Source: G963669295 sp963669295 (GTDB taxonomy: Bacteria; Bacteroidota; Bacteroidia; Flavobacteriales_D; CALLUQ01). From it: DNA of 64,000 nucleotides. The number at the start of each line of letters is the position of its first letter. The stretch's first letter is position 1. Below the pieces are notes generated by a model. It was given only the letters and a program-made list of their open reading frames with translations. It made no database searches and was not told the DNA's origin. This document shows positions 53,996-63,096 of the stretch, in pieces. Where the stretch lies: NCBI GenBank assembly GCA_963669295.1, contig OY769938.1:5831559-5895558 (forward strand), given 5' to 3'. The translations under genes were made by a program, and so were the position numbers.

Positions 53996-54107
53996 CTACC
54001 TAATAATTAGATGTTGTTGAATGGCTTTTTGTTGGTGGATGTATTGAACAGAATATACTCCTGGAGGCACATCCAATTGAATGGTCTTGAGATTGCTTCC
54101 TGCCAAC
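53996..54107 (-). pseudogene. Displaced C-terminal part of the T9SS sorting domain
   Basis: Just past the stop at 54109, a second frame encodes MLAGSNLKTIQLDVPP then GVYSVQYIHQQKAIQQHLIIR, ending at 53996. This is exactly the missing second half of a T9SS type A domain and continues from VYRELV in the upstream frame. Removing two bases (TG from GTGTGATG) joins the two frames. Confidence 0.85.
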
Positions 54108-54108
54108 A

Positions 54109-56985
54109 TCACACTAATTCTCTATAAACTGCTTGCCCTAAAGCATTTAAAACCATCAGTTCATAATTGCCAGCCTGAAGGGTATTGAGTTGAAGTTGAA
54201 ACTGACCATTATTAGGATTAGGGTATATTAAAAGGGAGCTTGTAGAAGCAACAGCTCTATCAATACCAGTGCAAAAGTCAACTACTACTGTTTGAGTATC
54301 GGCATTGGCACAACCTGTACCATCGGTATAATTATACGAAATCTGATGAGTTCCCACCCCTGCAGTAGCAGGATCAAAGTTGTTGCCATTCATTCCCGCA
54401 CCACTAAAAATTCCTCCAACTGGTGACCCAGTTAATGATGCCGGTGCATAATTTAAACAATAAAGAGAGTCTAACCCTATAAACAATACATTAGGCAATG
54501 GGTTAACAACAACCTCTACCACATCCGTATTCACACAACCATTACCATCTGTTACTGTTACCATATAGGTGGTAGTTGTGATAGGAGCTACAGTATGTGA
54601 TGCCCCAGCACCAAGGCCATTGTCCCAGGTGTAGCTTGTACCCCCGGTAGCAGTGAGGGTGGTAGAAGCCCCCTCGCAAATGGTAACATCGCTTCCTGCA
54701 TTGGCAGTAGGCAATGGGTTAACGGTAACTTCTACCACATCCGTATTCGCACAACCATTGCCATCCGTTACTGTTACCATATAAGTGGTAGTCGTGGTTG
54801 GAGCAACAGTATGCGATGCCCCAGCACCAAGGCCATTATCCCAGGTGTAACTTGCACCCCCGGTAGCAGTAAGGGTAGTAGAAACTCCCTCGCAAATAGC
54901 AACATCGCTCCCTGCATTGGCGATAGGCAATGGGTTAACGGTAACTTCTACTGCATCCGTATTTACACAACCGTTCCCATCAGTTACTGTCACCATATAG
55001 GTAGTAGTTGTGGTTGGAGCAACAGTATGTGACGCCCCAACACCAAGGCCATTGTCCCAGGTGTAGCTTGTACCCCCGGTAGCAGTAAGGGTGATAGAGG
55101 TTCCCTCACAAATAGCAGCATCGCTTCCTGCATTGGCGATAGGCAATGGATAAATGGTAACATAAATAATAGTATCGTAGTTAAAATTATTGTCTTGCCC
55201 AACGATGGTAATACCTACTGGTCCTCCATTTTGTCCAACATTGGGAATTATGTCCAATTCGTAACCGCCTCCACCAAGATCGGTCACGGAAATGTTTCCA
55301 TTAGGGATCAATGTTTGATCATCTGAGGTCGCATTAACTGTATTAATAGTTCCCCCAACATTGTTCAATTGAAATCCGAGGTTGCTGATTGAAGTATTTT
55401 GACAAATAAACTGATTCGAAGGCAATGCGTATGTAGCATCATCATCTAAATTAATTGCGGGAAATACTTTATCCGACAGGTTGTTGTACTTAGCATCGTT
55501 ACTCACAATATTGATGAGTTGTGCATCGTAGTTAATATCACCATCATCCAACACATCATCTACCCCCATAATTACAATAGTTTGAGGAGTATCCCAATTG
55601 GCATCGGTAAAATAAATTTGATTTACCCCTACCATCCCTTCTGCTGTATTGGTCGATGTTACATCCATAAACACCGTATCTGTGGGCTGGGTATTAAGCA
55701 CCACATCGAAACTAGCAGTACTCCCTGTTTCACTTGTCGTAAGTACTCCATTGGTTGAAGTGGTAATTCCAGGGAAATTAGGCGCATCAAATCGACGTGC
55801 ATAAATTCCCGTAGCGTCGCCCATAAAACCATTTCCGTTCCAAACATAGTACAGGGTGTTGTCTGGCATAAAAACCACATCACACCACCGTTGTTCATCG
55901 GCTGTTGTGGTCGACACCGTAAACTCTCCCCCTAAAGCTGCTCCACTGGGGTCATAAATCCTCGAATGCACATCATTAGGATTTCCAGAAGTCTTTTCAT
56001 ACCAACTAAATGCCATCCCACCTTCTTCATTAATAGCACACCTGGATTCATTTCCATCTCCACTGCTCATAGAATTGTAGGTCACCTTTCCAGTAACCAT
56101 AGCACCAGTAGCATCCAGTTTCCTAAAATCAAACATTCTCCATCCCGTACTATTTTTCGAGTTTGCTGTAATCACATACTCTCCAGTTGAGTTCATATCG
56201 ACATCAACACCATAAAAATTGTAAACGCTATTCAATGCATTGAATACATTAGATTCAGGAATGGTAGGTACTCCAGTAGCATTGTATCTTTTATGCACTA
56301 CCGCTGCCGTAGAAGCATCATTTACATAAGCCACTACAAAGCTCTCATCGGCATGCATGGCCACCGCAGCACACCGATAATCCCATCCCGCTGTTTCGCT
56401 AACGGAAATCGTACCGCCAAAGGCTGTTCCATCCATATTAAAGCGCTTTACCTGTACTTGTTCGCCAGTCGTTATCCAGGCTACGACAAATCGGTCTACC
56501 CCATCCGATGAAATATGATGAAGACGATACGATGAATGACTCCCACTATTGTTCCATTGAGTAGCAATAGAGAATTCTCCAGTAACTGGAATTCCATTAG
56601 CATCGTAAATGCGGCACTTTAAATTGTTACTCGTACTTCTATGATGCCATATTACCACAAAAGAACCATCATTCAATACCGTAACCCGTGGAATACTTTG
56701 ATTTTGAGATGTAGTGGTATTGACTTGAAACTGATTGCCCAAAGGAGTATGGGTATTATCGTATCGACGAGCAAATATACCTGTTCCTGAAGCATCCGGA
56801 CTTTCCCAAACCACCACATAATCACCACTATCATTCACATCAACAGATGCATACTGTTGTGTGCCTGAGGGAACATCATTCACCAAAAACTCTAACCCTA
56901 AGGCAGGAGGGTTTTGAGCATAAGTACTTGTGAAGCATAAAATGCTAACTACCAATAATAAAACGTACGTAAAATACTTTTTCAT
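54109..56985 (-). CDS. T9SS adhesin-like protein, frameshifted before the end
   Basis: 958 aa from ATG 56985 (MKKYFTYVLLLVVSILCF). After the signal peptide come a propeller-like region (about 30-390), a Calx-beta-like segment (about 410-500), a 90-residue beta domain, three near-identical 72-residue Ig/PKD-like repeats (about 615-830) and the first half of a T9SS domain (IYPNPNNGQFQLQLNTLQ). The frame stops at VYRELV, 37 residues short. Without its full sorting domain the protein should not pass the T9SS. It lies between the two LytS/LytTR pairs, so it may be their target gene. Confidence 0.85.
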   Translation of the reverse strand: MKKYFTYVLLLVVSILCFTSTYAQNPPALGLEFLVNDVPSGTQQYASVDVNDSGDYVVVWESPDASGTGIFARRYDNTHTPLGNQFQVNTTTSQNQSIPRVTVLNDGSFVVIWHHRSTSNNLKCRIYDANGIPVTGEFSIATQWNNSGSHSSYRLHHISSDGVDRFVVAWITTGEQVQVKRFNMDGTAFGGTISVSETAGWDYRCAAVAMHADESFVVAYVNDASTAAVVHKRYNATGVPTIPESNVFNALNSVYNFYGVDVDMNSTGEYVITANSKNSTGWRMFDFRKLDATGAMVTGKVTYNSMSSGDGNESRCAINEEGGMAFSWYEKTSGNPNDVHSRIYDPSGAALGGEFTVSTTTADEQRWCDVVFMPDNTLYYVWNGNGFMGDATGIYARRFDAPNFPGITTSTNGVLTTSETGSTASFDVVLNTQPTDTVFMDVTSTNTAEGMVGVNQIYFTDANWDTPQTIVIMGVDDVLDDGDINYDAQLINIVSNDAKYNNLSDKVFPAINLDDDATYALPSNQFICQNTSISNLGFQLNNVGGTINTVNATSDDQTLIPNGNISVTDLGGGGYELDIIPNVGQNGGPVGITIVGQDNNFNYDTIIYVTIYPLPIANAGSDAAICEGTSITLTATGGTSYTWDNGLGVGASHTVAPTTTTTYMVTVTDGNGCVNTDAVEVTVNPLPIANAGSDVAICEGVSTTLTATGGASYTWDNGLGAGASHTVAPTTTTTYMVTVTDGNGCANTDVVEVTVNPLPTANAGSDVTICEGASTTLTATGGTSYTWDNGLGAGASHTVAPITTTTYMVTVTDGNGCVNTDVVEVVVNPLPNVLFIGLDSLYCLNYAPASLTGSPVGGIFSGAGMNGNNFDPATAGVGTHQISYNYTDGTGCANADTQTVVVDFCTGIDRAVASTSSLLIYPNPNNGQFQLQLNTLQAGNYELMVLNALGQAVYRELV
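54494..55141 (-). repeat. Three tandem 216-bp coding repeats
   Basis: GGCAATGGGTTAAC starts at 54494, 54710 and 54926, and a variant at 55142, exactly 216 bp (72 codons) apart. Each unit encodes PLPIANAGSD ... TLTATGGTSYTWDNGLG ... TDGNGCVNTD. The units are almost identical at DNA level, so the repeat number can change by recombination. Confidence 0.9.
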
Positions 56986-57100
56986 GTCGATCAATTTTTG
57001 ATTTCAAGCAAATTATTGATTCGACCATGTAAAATACATTCGAATTAGTAAGTGTTAGAATCTACTTAGTAAGTGTATTAATTTCATCTATGGGAAGTCA

Positions 57101-57847
57101 TTAAATCTTCTGAATGACCTTGAGTAGGTGCTCTTTTTTGCGAAACGATACGGGCACTTCATGCCCTCCATTCATAATTACAAAACCTCCATCCCGCTTT
57201 TCAAAACGCTGTAAATGGTTCACATTAATGAGGTGCGATTGATGGGGGCGAAAAAATTGCTCACTATCCAACAACTCTTCGTAATCTTTTAATATCCCCG
57301 AAACCATTAACCGTTTCCCCTCTACAAAGTAAAAACTGGTGTAATTGCCCTCGGCCTCGCAACGAATAATGTCTTTCACCTTTACCACATGCATGGCATC
57401 CGTTGTTTTTAGTACTATTTTCCTATCTACTTCATGCTCATAATTATTAATCAACACATCGATTTTACGCTGCAATTCTTCCACTTGTATAGAAGCTTTT
57501 ACATGTTGCAATGTAGTAACCAGATCATCAATACCTGCTGGTTTCAAAATATAATCCAGTGCTGAGTACTTGAATGCCTTGATGGCATAGGCCTCATATG
57601 CTGTAATAAAAACAAGTTTAAAATTTACTTTACCCACACGGTTTAATAAATCAAACCCAGTACCATCCTTCATTTGTATGTCGAGCAATACCAAATCAGG
57701 TTGATGTTGAGCAATGGCTTCAATGCCAGATTGTACACCGTCGGCCTCCCCTACCACTTGAACTTCTTTGCAATACTTTTGTATTATGCCTGTAATGGCC
57801 TTTCGCGCCCCCTGTTCGTCATCTATCACTACTACTTTTAACATCAT
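57101..57847 (-). CDS. LytTR response regulator, copy 2
   Basis: 248 aa (ATG 57847 or 57844). Receiver with phospho-acceptor D56 in VLLDIQMKDG and LytTR domain (RCEAEGNYTSFYFVEGKR, RPHQSHLINVNHLQRFEKR). Nearly a copy of the regulator at 50981, with conservative changes spread along the whole chain and conserved DNA-binding residues, so both may read the same or overlapping sites. It is 4 bp from the kinase gene stop. Confidence 0.92.
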   Translation of the reverse strand: MMLKVVVIDDEQGARKAITGIIQKYCKEVQVVGEADGVQSGIEAIAQHQPDLVLLDIQMKDGTGFDLLNRVGKVNFKLVFITAYEAYAIKAFKYSALDYILKPAGIDDLVTTLQHVKASIQVEELQRKIDVLINNYEHEVDRKIVLKTTDAMHVVKVKDIIRCEAEGNYTSFYFVEGKRLMVSGILKDYEELLDSEQFFRPHQSHLINVNHLQRFEKRDGGFVIMNGGHEVPVSFRKKEHLLKVIQKI

Positions 57848-57851
57848 TCAC

Positions 57852-60026
57852 TTATAAATATTGGTATGGCAACAAGAAAGTAACTTTTGTTCCAACGGAT
57901 TTTCCTGCTTCCATCCGATTAGTAATGTTCATGCTCAAGTGGTGTCGGGTTAACTTTTGTAATACACTTAGGCGTTCTTTTGTAATAGCAGTTGCCATCG
58001 ATTGATATTCGCCACTTTGTCTATGTTTTTTCGTGCCAGCGCCATCAATACCAACGCCATCATCTTCTACAGTAAGCTCAAGAAGATCGTTCTTTTGTGT
58101 AAATTTCACCCAAATGTGCCCTTTGCTCTCCTTGTAACGAATGCCATGTTCCAAAGCATTTTCAATAAACGGTTGAGCAAACATAGGAGGAATAGCGATG
58201 AGCTCCCTATTCAATCGCTCATCTACTTCAATATGATAATCAAACATATCCTGAAACCGCAAATGTTGAAGTTTTAAATACAACTGCAGTATGTTAAGTT
58301 CACGGTCTAATATGATGTACTCTTTACTCGATTCCTCCAGGTTCATACGCATCAATCTACCAAAGTCAGTTAAATAATTACTGGCCTCTTCTGTGTTGCT
58401 TTGAATGATGTAATTCTGAATAGAACTCAATGAATTGAATATGAAGTGTGGATTCATTTGAGTTCGTAGCAATTTTTGCTCTAACAACACTTTTTGTTGC
58501 GCATTCTTCAACCTGTGCTGGCGGAATGCTAAAAACCCCAAAGTCAACACCAGAATTAACACTATGGCCAATCCTATCATCCAATTACGGTTTTCTTTCA
58601 ATTCAAATGCCTGTATTTTATTTTGCTGCGTTAACAGCTGGTTTTCCTGATCCTTCTTCTCTGTTTCATACCTAATTTGTACTTCTAGCATTTGTCGGTT
58701 CTTTTCTGCCGTCAACAAACTGTCTTTCACCTGAAACAACAGGTCGCTATGAGCCAATGCATTTTCGTAATCACCTTTTTCCTTATAAATTTCAATCAAC
58801 CCTTCATGAGCCCCTACGATGCTGTTGGGCACTCCTATTTTTTGAGCAATTGTTAAGCAATTCTTGTATTGCTCAATAGCTTCGTCGTACTTACTTTGGA
58901 TAAAATACAAAAAGCCAAGGTTAGAGTGTGTAACAGCCATCATGTTCTGGTCGTCTGTTTGCCGAGCTACTTCTAATGCTCTGTTAAAATAAGTTTCAGA
59001 AGTGCCGTAGCTTTCTTGCTCCGCAAAAAGAATCGCAAAATTATTGCACCCATTAATAATCCCAGGGAAATCATTCAGTTCTTCACTATACGACAATGCC
59101 TTTTGATAATATTCAACTGCTTTTGTGTAGTTTTTTTGTTTTTTATATACTACTCCTACGTTGTTATAGGTGGTAACTGCTTCCTTCTTTTCTCCTAAAG
59201 ATTCGCACAAATCAATTGCCTTTTGGTAGTATTCCAGTGCCTTTTTGTGGTCGTTATTGTAATTGTTCATCCAGCCAATGGCATTGTAAACATCAGCCAT
59301 GCCCAGGCTATTATTTTTCGCTTCAAACACTTCCAATGCCTTGATATAAAACTCCATGGCAGCTCCTACCTCTCCCATCCAGGCATTGGCATATCCCAAT
59401 TGCAGGTAGGCTTTCCCCATCCTGCTGGTATCGTTAATGGCCTGGTATTGTTTCAGAGCCTTATTCAGATAATTGATCGATGCGTTATAATCTCCTTGCT
59501 TGCTTAAGGTAACCCCCAGGTTAAAATAAGCCATCCCAGCCTTCAATGGATGATTGCTCTTACCAAAGTACCTGGCGGATTCAACAAAATACTCCTCTGC
59601 TTTTTGAATGCTGCCTAGCTTGTTGAATACCATCCCCATATAATTATAGCAGGTCGCAATAGCAGCTTCATCCTCCCGAATCAAGGCTTCATCCAATGCC
59701 AGGTGATGCTGTTCCATCGCCTCGGAAAATTTGCTCGACAAATAATGCTGATATCCCTTTGCATTCAAGCTCCTTATTATTCCCGATGAAAAATCAAGTT
59801 GAACAGATAGTTCATTCGCAGTTATAGCATATTGAAGTGCTATTTTTTGATCATTGATTTCATAAACAGTAACCAGTTCGAGTAAGACATTAACCTTATT
59901 GGTATCCTCCTTCGCACCATCCAGCACATGCTTTAAACTATCTATTCTTGCATCATTGAGCGCATGAACTCCAATAGAAGTGATGTAAAACAAAATAAGA
60001 ATAACATATCGAAAAGCTGCTTTCAT
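57852..60026 (-). CDS. TPR sensor histidine kinase (LytS type), copy 2
   Basis: 724 aa from ATG 60026; a TTG at 60032 adds two residues. Signal peptide (ends VHALN), TPR repeats (about 40-400, for example AEEYFVESARYFGKSNHPLK and YYQKALSYSEELN), one membrane helix (about 490-510) and a LytS-type kinase with H527 in MNPHFIFNSL, a NFGRLMRMNLEESS-type helix and PPMFAQPFIENALEHGI. Paired with response regulator 2, 4 bp downstream. TPR repeats differ more from copy 1 than the kinase part does, so the ligand may differ. Confidence 0.9.
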   Translation of the reverse strand: MKAAFRYVILILFYITSIGVHALNDARIDSLKHVLDGAKEDTNKVNVLLELVTVYEINDQKIALQYAITANELSVQLDFSSGIIRSLNAKGYQHYLSSKFSEAMEQHHLALDEALIREDEAAIATCYNYMGMVFNKLGSIQKAEEYFVESARYFGKSNHPLKAGMAYFNLGVTLSKQGDYNASINYLNKALKQYQAINDTSRMGKAYLQLGYANAWMGEVGAAMEFYIKALEVFEAKNNSLGMADVYNAIGWMNNYNNDHKKALEYYQKAIDLCESLGEKKEAVTTYNNVGVVYKKQKNYTKAVEYYQKALSYSEELNDFPGIINGCNNFAILFAEQESYGTSETYFNRALEVARQTDDQNMMAVTHSNLGFLYFIQSKYDEAIEQYKNCLTIAQKIGVPNSIVGAHEGLIEIYKEKGDYENALAHSDLLFQVKDSLLTAEKNRQMLEVQIRYETEKKDQENQLLTQQNKIQAFELKENRNWMIGLAIVLILVLTLGFLAFRQHRLKNAQQKVLLEQKLLRTQMNPHFIFNSLSSIQNYIIQSNTEEASNYLTDFGRLMRMNLEESSKEYIILDRELNILQLYLKLQHLRFQDMFDYHIEVDERLNRELIAIPPMFAQPFIENALEHGIRYKESKGHIWVKFTQKNDLLELTVEDDGVGIDGAGTKKHRQSGEYQSMATAITKERLSVLQKLTRHHLSMNITNRMEAGKSVGTKVTFLLPYQYL

Positions 60027-60049
60027 GTTCAATAGTGCTACATTGGCCG

Positions 60050-60135
60050 TAATGCCTATAGTTCAAGTCTTTAATGCTTCTAAGGTAAACATTAAAGGCA
60101 TTAATATCCCATACAATTTGATAACTGTAATGCCT
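60050..60135 (-). promoter_or_regulatory. Cluster of TAATGCYT sites upstream of kinase 2
   Basis: TAATGCCT at 60050-60057 and 60128-60135, TAATGCTT at 60072-60079 and, inverted, AGGCATTA at 60096-60103. Four copies of one 8-mer fall in 86 bp that ends 24 bp upstream of the ATG. This is the likely operator region of the regulatory pair. Confidence 0.5.
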
Positions 60136-60474
60136 GAACAAATAACTGATAGCAAAACACAAATATCCGTAGCAAACAGCTATTTACACGCCATCATCAC
60201 CTCCTTACCACAGAGGAAGTTTTTTTATACAAAATTGTTCTCCTCGCCCTTCCTTCCGCTTGTTGTTAACGTAACAATTCAGCAGAGGTGAAAAAAGATA
60301 AATTACTATTTCAATCAATTGATTACCAATATTTTACTAGCTAAAATAATTACCTTGTTTCGTAACAAAACCACTCTATTTACGTTTAATTATATATAGG
60401 ATTTACACCGTGGCGCGCTGGCAAAAAACATTCTCGAAAATCAATCTTTTTTAACAATTAAACCAAATTTATTT
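60136..60474. other. AT-rich intergenic region without a recognised gene
   Basis: 339 bp between the operator cluster and the gene at 60475. It contains AT-rich stretches suitable for promoters, including TTACCTTGTTTCG near 60345, and a GCGCGC near 60412. I see no ORF, hairpin terminator or repeat that I would defend. Confidence 0.5.
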
Positions 60475-60831
60475 ATGGCTGAAAAAAGCACCAAAATGGC
60501 CGCTAAAGCTACTACAACTGAAAAACAAGCAAAACCTTTATTTACTCGCGAAAACATAGAGGCTCAGGTAAAGCGCATCCAAAACCTGCCTTACGAAGAG
60601 ATGATAAAAGAAGCCGAATTGATTCAAGCGGACTTAAAGGAGTATGCTTTAAACCACTTTTCTTTCGATCGTTATCAAATGCGGGTTATCGAAAATGCCT
60701 GCCCAGGTCATTTTGCCGAAAGAGGGAAAATTTTGGCACAAGCTTTCATCGATCGCAATGAGATTGTAGTTTCCCAATCCAAAAAGATCAAATGTCCAAA
60801 AGTAACCGTTTCCATCACATTTGAATGGTAA
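60475..60831 (+). CDS. Small basic cytoplasmic protein, unknown
   Basis: 118 aa from ATG 60475 (MAEKSTKMAAKATTTEKQAK). The first 20 residues are basic, alanine-rich and probably flexible. The rest contains two or three helices (ENIEAQVKRIQNLPYEEMIK, FDRYQMRVIENACP) and a C-terminal beta-rich end (KVTVSITFEW). No family recognised. Its isolated position, long leader and strong terminator suggest an independently regulated gene. Confidence 0.7.
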   Translation: MAEKSTKMAAKATTTEKQAKPLFTRENIEAQVKRIQNLPYEEMIKEAELIQADLKEYALNHFSFDRYQMRVIENACPGHFAERGKILAQAFIDRNEIVVSQSKKIKCPKVTVSITFEW

Positions 60832-60854
60832 AAATGATTGAGTCCTGATATCAG

Positions 60855-60883
60855 AAAAAGCCCGGCGCAAAGCCGGGCTTTTT
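60855..60883. terminator. Bidirectional terminator
   Basis: AAAAAGCCCGGC / GCCGGGCTTTTT, a perfect 12-bp stem with A and T runs, between the convergent genes ending at 60831 and 60890. Confidence 0.9.
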
Positions 60884-60889
60884 AATATT

Positions 60890-62893
60890 TTAATATTTCC
60901 AAAGCATGTCTAATTTCTCCTTGAACCGGTCTTGCGGCAAGAAGTTTTGCTCTAATGGAATAGCAAAAGGCACTGGCGTATCCAGGCTTGCTACGCGCAC
61001 CACAGGAGCATCCAATTGCTCAAAACATTCCTCGCTAATCATAGCGCTAATTTCTCCCCCAATTCCCCCTATCAAGGTATCTTCGTGCAACACAATGGCC
61101 TTGCCCGTTTTATTCACCGAATTAATAATTGCTTCTCTATCGTAAGGCAATAAGGTACGTAGATCTACAAGGTCGGCAGAAATTTCAGGGTTGGCTTCCA
61201 GTGCCTCCAATGCCCAATGTACACCATAGCCATAGGTAATGATAGAAAGATCAGAGCCTTCTTTCACCAAATTGGCCTTGCCAATCTCAATGGTAAAATA
61301 ATCATCGTTTACCTCTCCCGATAGGCTTCTGTACAATGCCTTATGCTCGAAGAACATTACAGGGTTAGGGTCTTCAAATGCTGCAGCCAGCAATCCTTTT
61401 GCATCGTTAGGAAATGCTGGGTACAATAATTTTAACCCAGGGGTATGGAAAAACCAGGCTTCATTCGATTGTGAATGAAAAGGTCCTGCCCCCACTCCTG
61501 CACCTGTTGGCATGCGTACTACCACATCAGCATTTTGATTCCAGCGGTAATGAATTTTCGCCAGGTTGTTTACTATTTGGTTGAAACCACAAGTCACAAA
61601 GTCGGCAAACTGCATTTCACTCATGGCTTTATAGCCTCGCATCGACAATCCTAAAGCTGTTCCAATAATGGCTGATTCGCAAAGCGGAGTATTGCGTACC
61701 CGGTCGGCACCAAATTGCTCAATAAACCCTTCGGTTACCTTAAACACACCTCCATATTTAGCAATGTCCTGCCCCATAAGCACCAGGTTATCATGGCGCT
61801 CCATAGATTGCCTTAATCCATCTGAAATGGCATCGATAAAACGCTTCTCAGAAGTTTTATCAGAAGCAGGAGCAATAGGTTCATTGTTAAATGGGGCATA
61901 CAGATGATTGTATTCTTTTTCTGTACTGGCAACTACTTCTGGTTTTCCATATGCTACATCTAAGCCATCATTAATTTCTTGCTTAATGCCTGCACGTATC
62001 TCTTTAATTTTATCTTCTGTTAGTACTCCTTCTTGCAACAAGAAAGCCTCATAATTGGTCACAGGATCTTTCTTCTCCCAGGTATCAATAATACCATCAG
62101 GATAGTATTTAGTGCCCGATGCCTCCTCATGTCCTCGTACTCTAAAAGTCATACACTCTAGCAAAAATGGTCGTGGTTTTTTACGAATGGATGCAGCAAT
62201 TCTCTTTACTGATTCATACACTTCAAGCACATTGTTACCATCCACTTGAAATGCATCCATTCCATAACCAATGCCCTTGTCGATGAACTGCTTACAACGA
62301 AACTGCTCGTTGGAAGGGGTAGATAATCCCCAACCATTATTTTCCACAGTAAAGATTACAGGGAGATCCCATACTGCTGCTACATTCAACGATTCGTGAA
62401 AATCACCTTCACTGGCACCACCATCGCCTGTAAACACCAATGTTGCTCGCTTTTCTTTCGCCAACTTCCCAGCCAATGCAATGCCATCAGCAATGCCCAT
62501 TTGCGGGCCAAGATGAGAAATCATGCCCACCACATTGTACTCTTGCGTCCCAAAATGAAAAGAACGGTCGCGACCGTTGGTGAAACCGTGCTCTTTACCC
62601 TGAAATTGAGCAAACAACCGATCAAGAGGAACATCTCGAGTAGTAAACACCCCCAGGTTACGGTGCATCGGTAAAAGGTATTCACTCTTTTCCATCGCCA
62701 TTGCACAGCCCACTGAAACAGCTTCCTGGCCAATACCTGAAAACCATTTTGAGATCTTTCCCTGTCGCAGCAAAATCAACATCTTTTCTTCAATCATGCG
62801 TGGGCGCATGAGGTTATGGTAAATTTCTAACAATAACTCATCGTTGAAGTTCTTACGATCGTATTGGATCAATGGTTGTTCGAGGGTTGACAT
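60890..62893 (-). CDS. 2-oxoisovalerate (branched-chain) dehydrogenase E1, fused alpha and beta
   Basis: 667 aa. The N-terminal half (about 1-330) is the E1 alpha part with the thiamine diphosphate motif GDGGASEGDFHES ... NNGWGLS. The C-terminal half (about 340-667) is E1 beta (GQDIAKYGGVFKVTEGFIEQ, LHEDTLIGGIGGEI). It decarboxylates branched-chain 2-oxo acids and passes acyl groups to E2. The fused form is common in Bacteroidota. A related substrate such as pyruvate is not excluded by motif. E2 and E3 are not in the window. Confidence 0.9.
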   Translation of the reverse strand: MSTLEQPLIQYDRKNFNDELLLEIYHNLMRPRMIEEKMLILLRQGKISKWFSGIGQEAVSVGCAMAMEKSEYLLPMHRNLGVFTTRDVPLDRLFAQFQGKEHGFTNGRDRSFHFGTQEYNVVGMISHLGPQMGIADGIALAGKLAKEKRATLVFTGDGGASEGDFHESLNVAAVWDLPVIFTVENNGWGLSTPSNEQFRCKQFIDKGIGYGMDAFQVDGNNVLEVYESVKRIAASIRKKPRPFLLECMTFRVRGHEEASGTKYYPDGIIDTWEKKDPVTNYEAFLLQEGVLTEDKIKEIRAGIKQEINDGLDVAYGKPEVVASTEKEYNHLYAPFNNEPIAPASDKTSEKRFIDAISDGLRQSMERHDNLVLMGQDIAKYGGVFKVTEGFIEQFGADRVRNTPLCESAIIGTALGLSMRGYKAMSEMQFADFVTCGFNQIVNNLAKIHYRWNQNADVVVRMPTGAGVGAGPFHSQSNEAWFFHTPGLKLLYPAFPNDAKGLLAAAFEDPNPVMFFEHKALYRSLSGEVNDDYFTIEIGKANLVKEGSDLSIITYGYGVHWALEALEANPEISADLVDLRTLLPYDREAIINSVNKTGKAIVLHEDTLIGGIGGEISAMISEECFEQLDAPVVRVASLDTPVPFAIPLEQNFLPQDRFKEKLDMLWKY

Positions 62894-63084
62894 AACAGTT
62901 GTTTTGTGCGACTAAATTACCCAAAAAGTCCAGATTCAAAATTGAGGAGGGAAGACATTGTGCACAAATTTCGCTCAACACTTAAAATCCTATGCCTAAA
63001 TGGGTTGTTCTACCAACCGATACTATAAACCATGACCTCAAATGATTTATCATTCGTTGACGCTTTGTAATAGGGGCATATTTT

Positions 63085-63092
63085 TAACTTTG
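63085..63092 (+). promoter_or_regulatory. Promoter -7 box directly before a GTG start
   Basis: TAACTTTG matches TAnnTTTG and lies 4 nt before the GTG at 63097, the same spacing as for the genes at 25139 and 37002. Confidence 0.55.
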
Positions 63093-63096
63093 TAAG

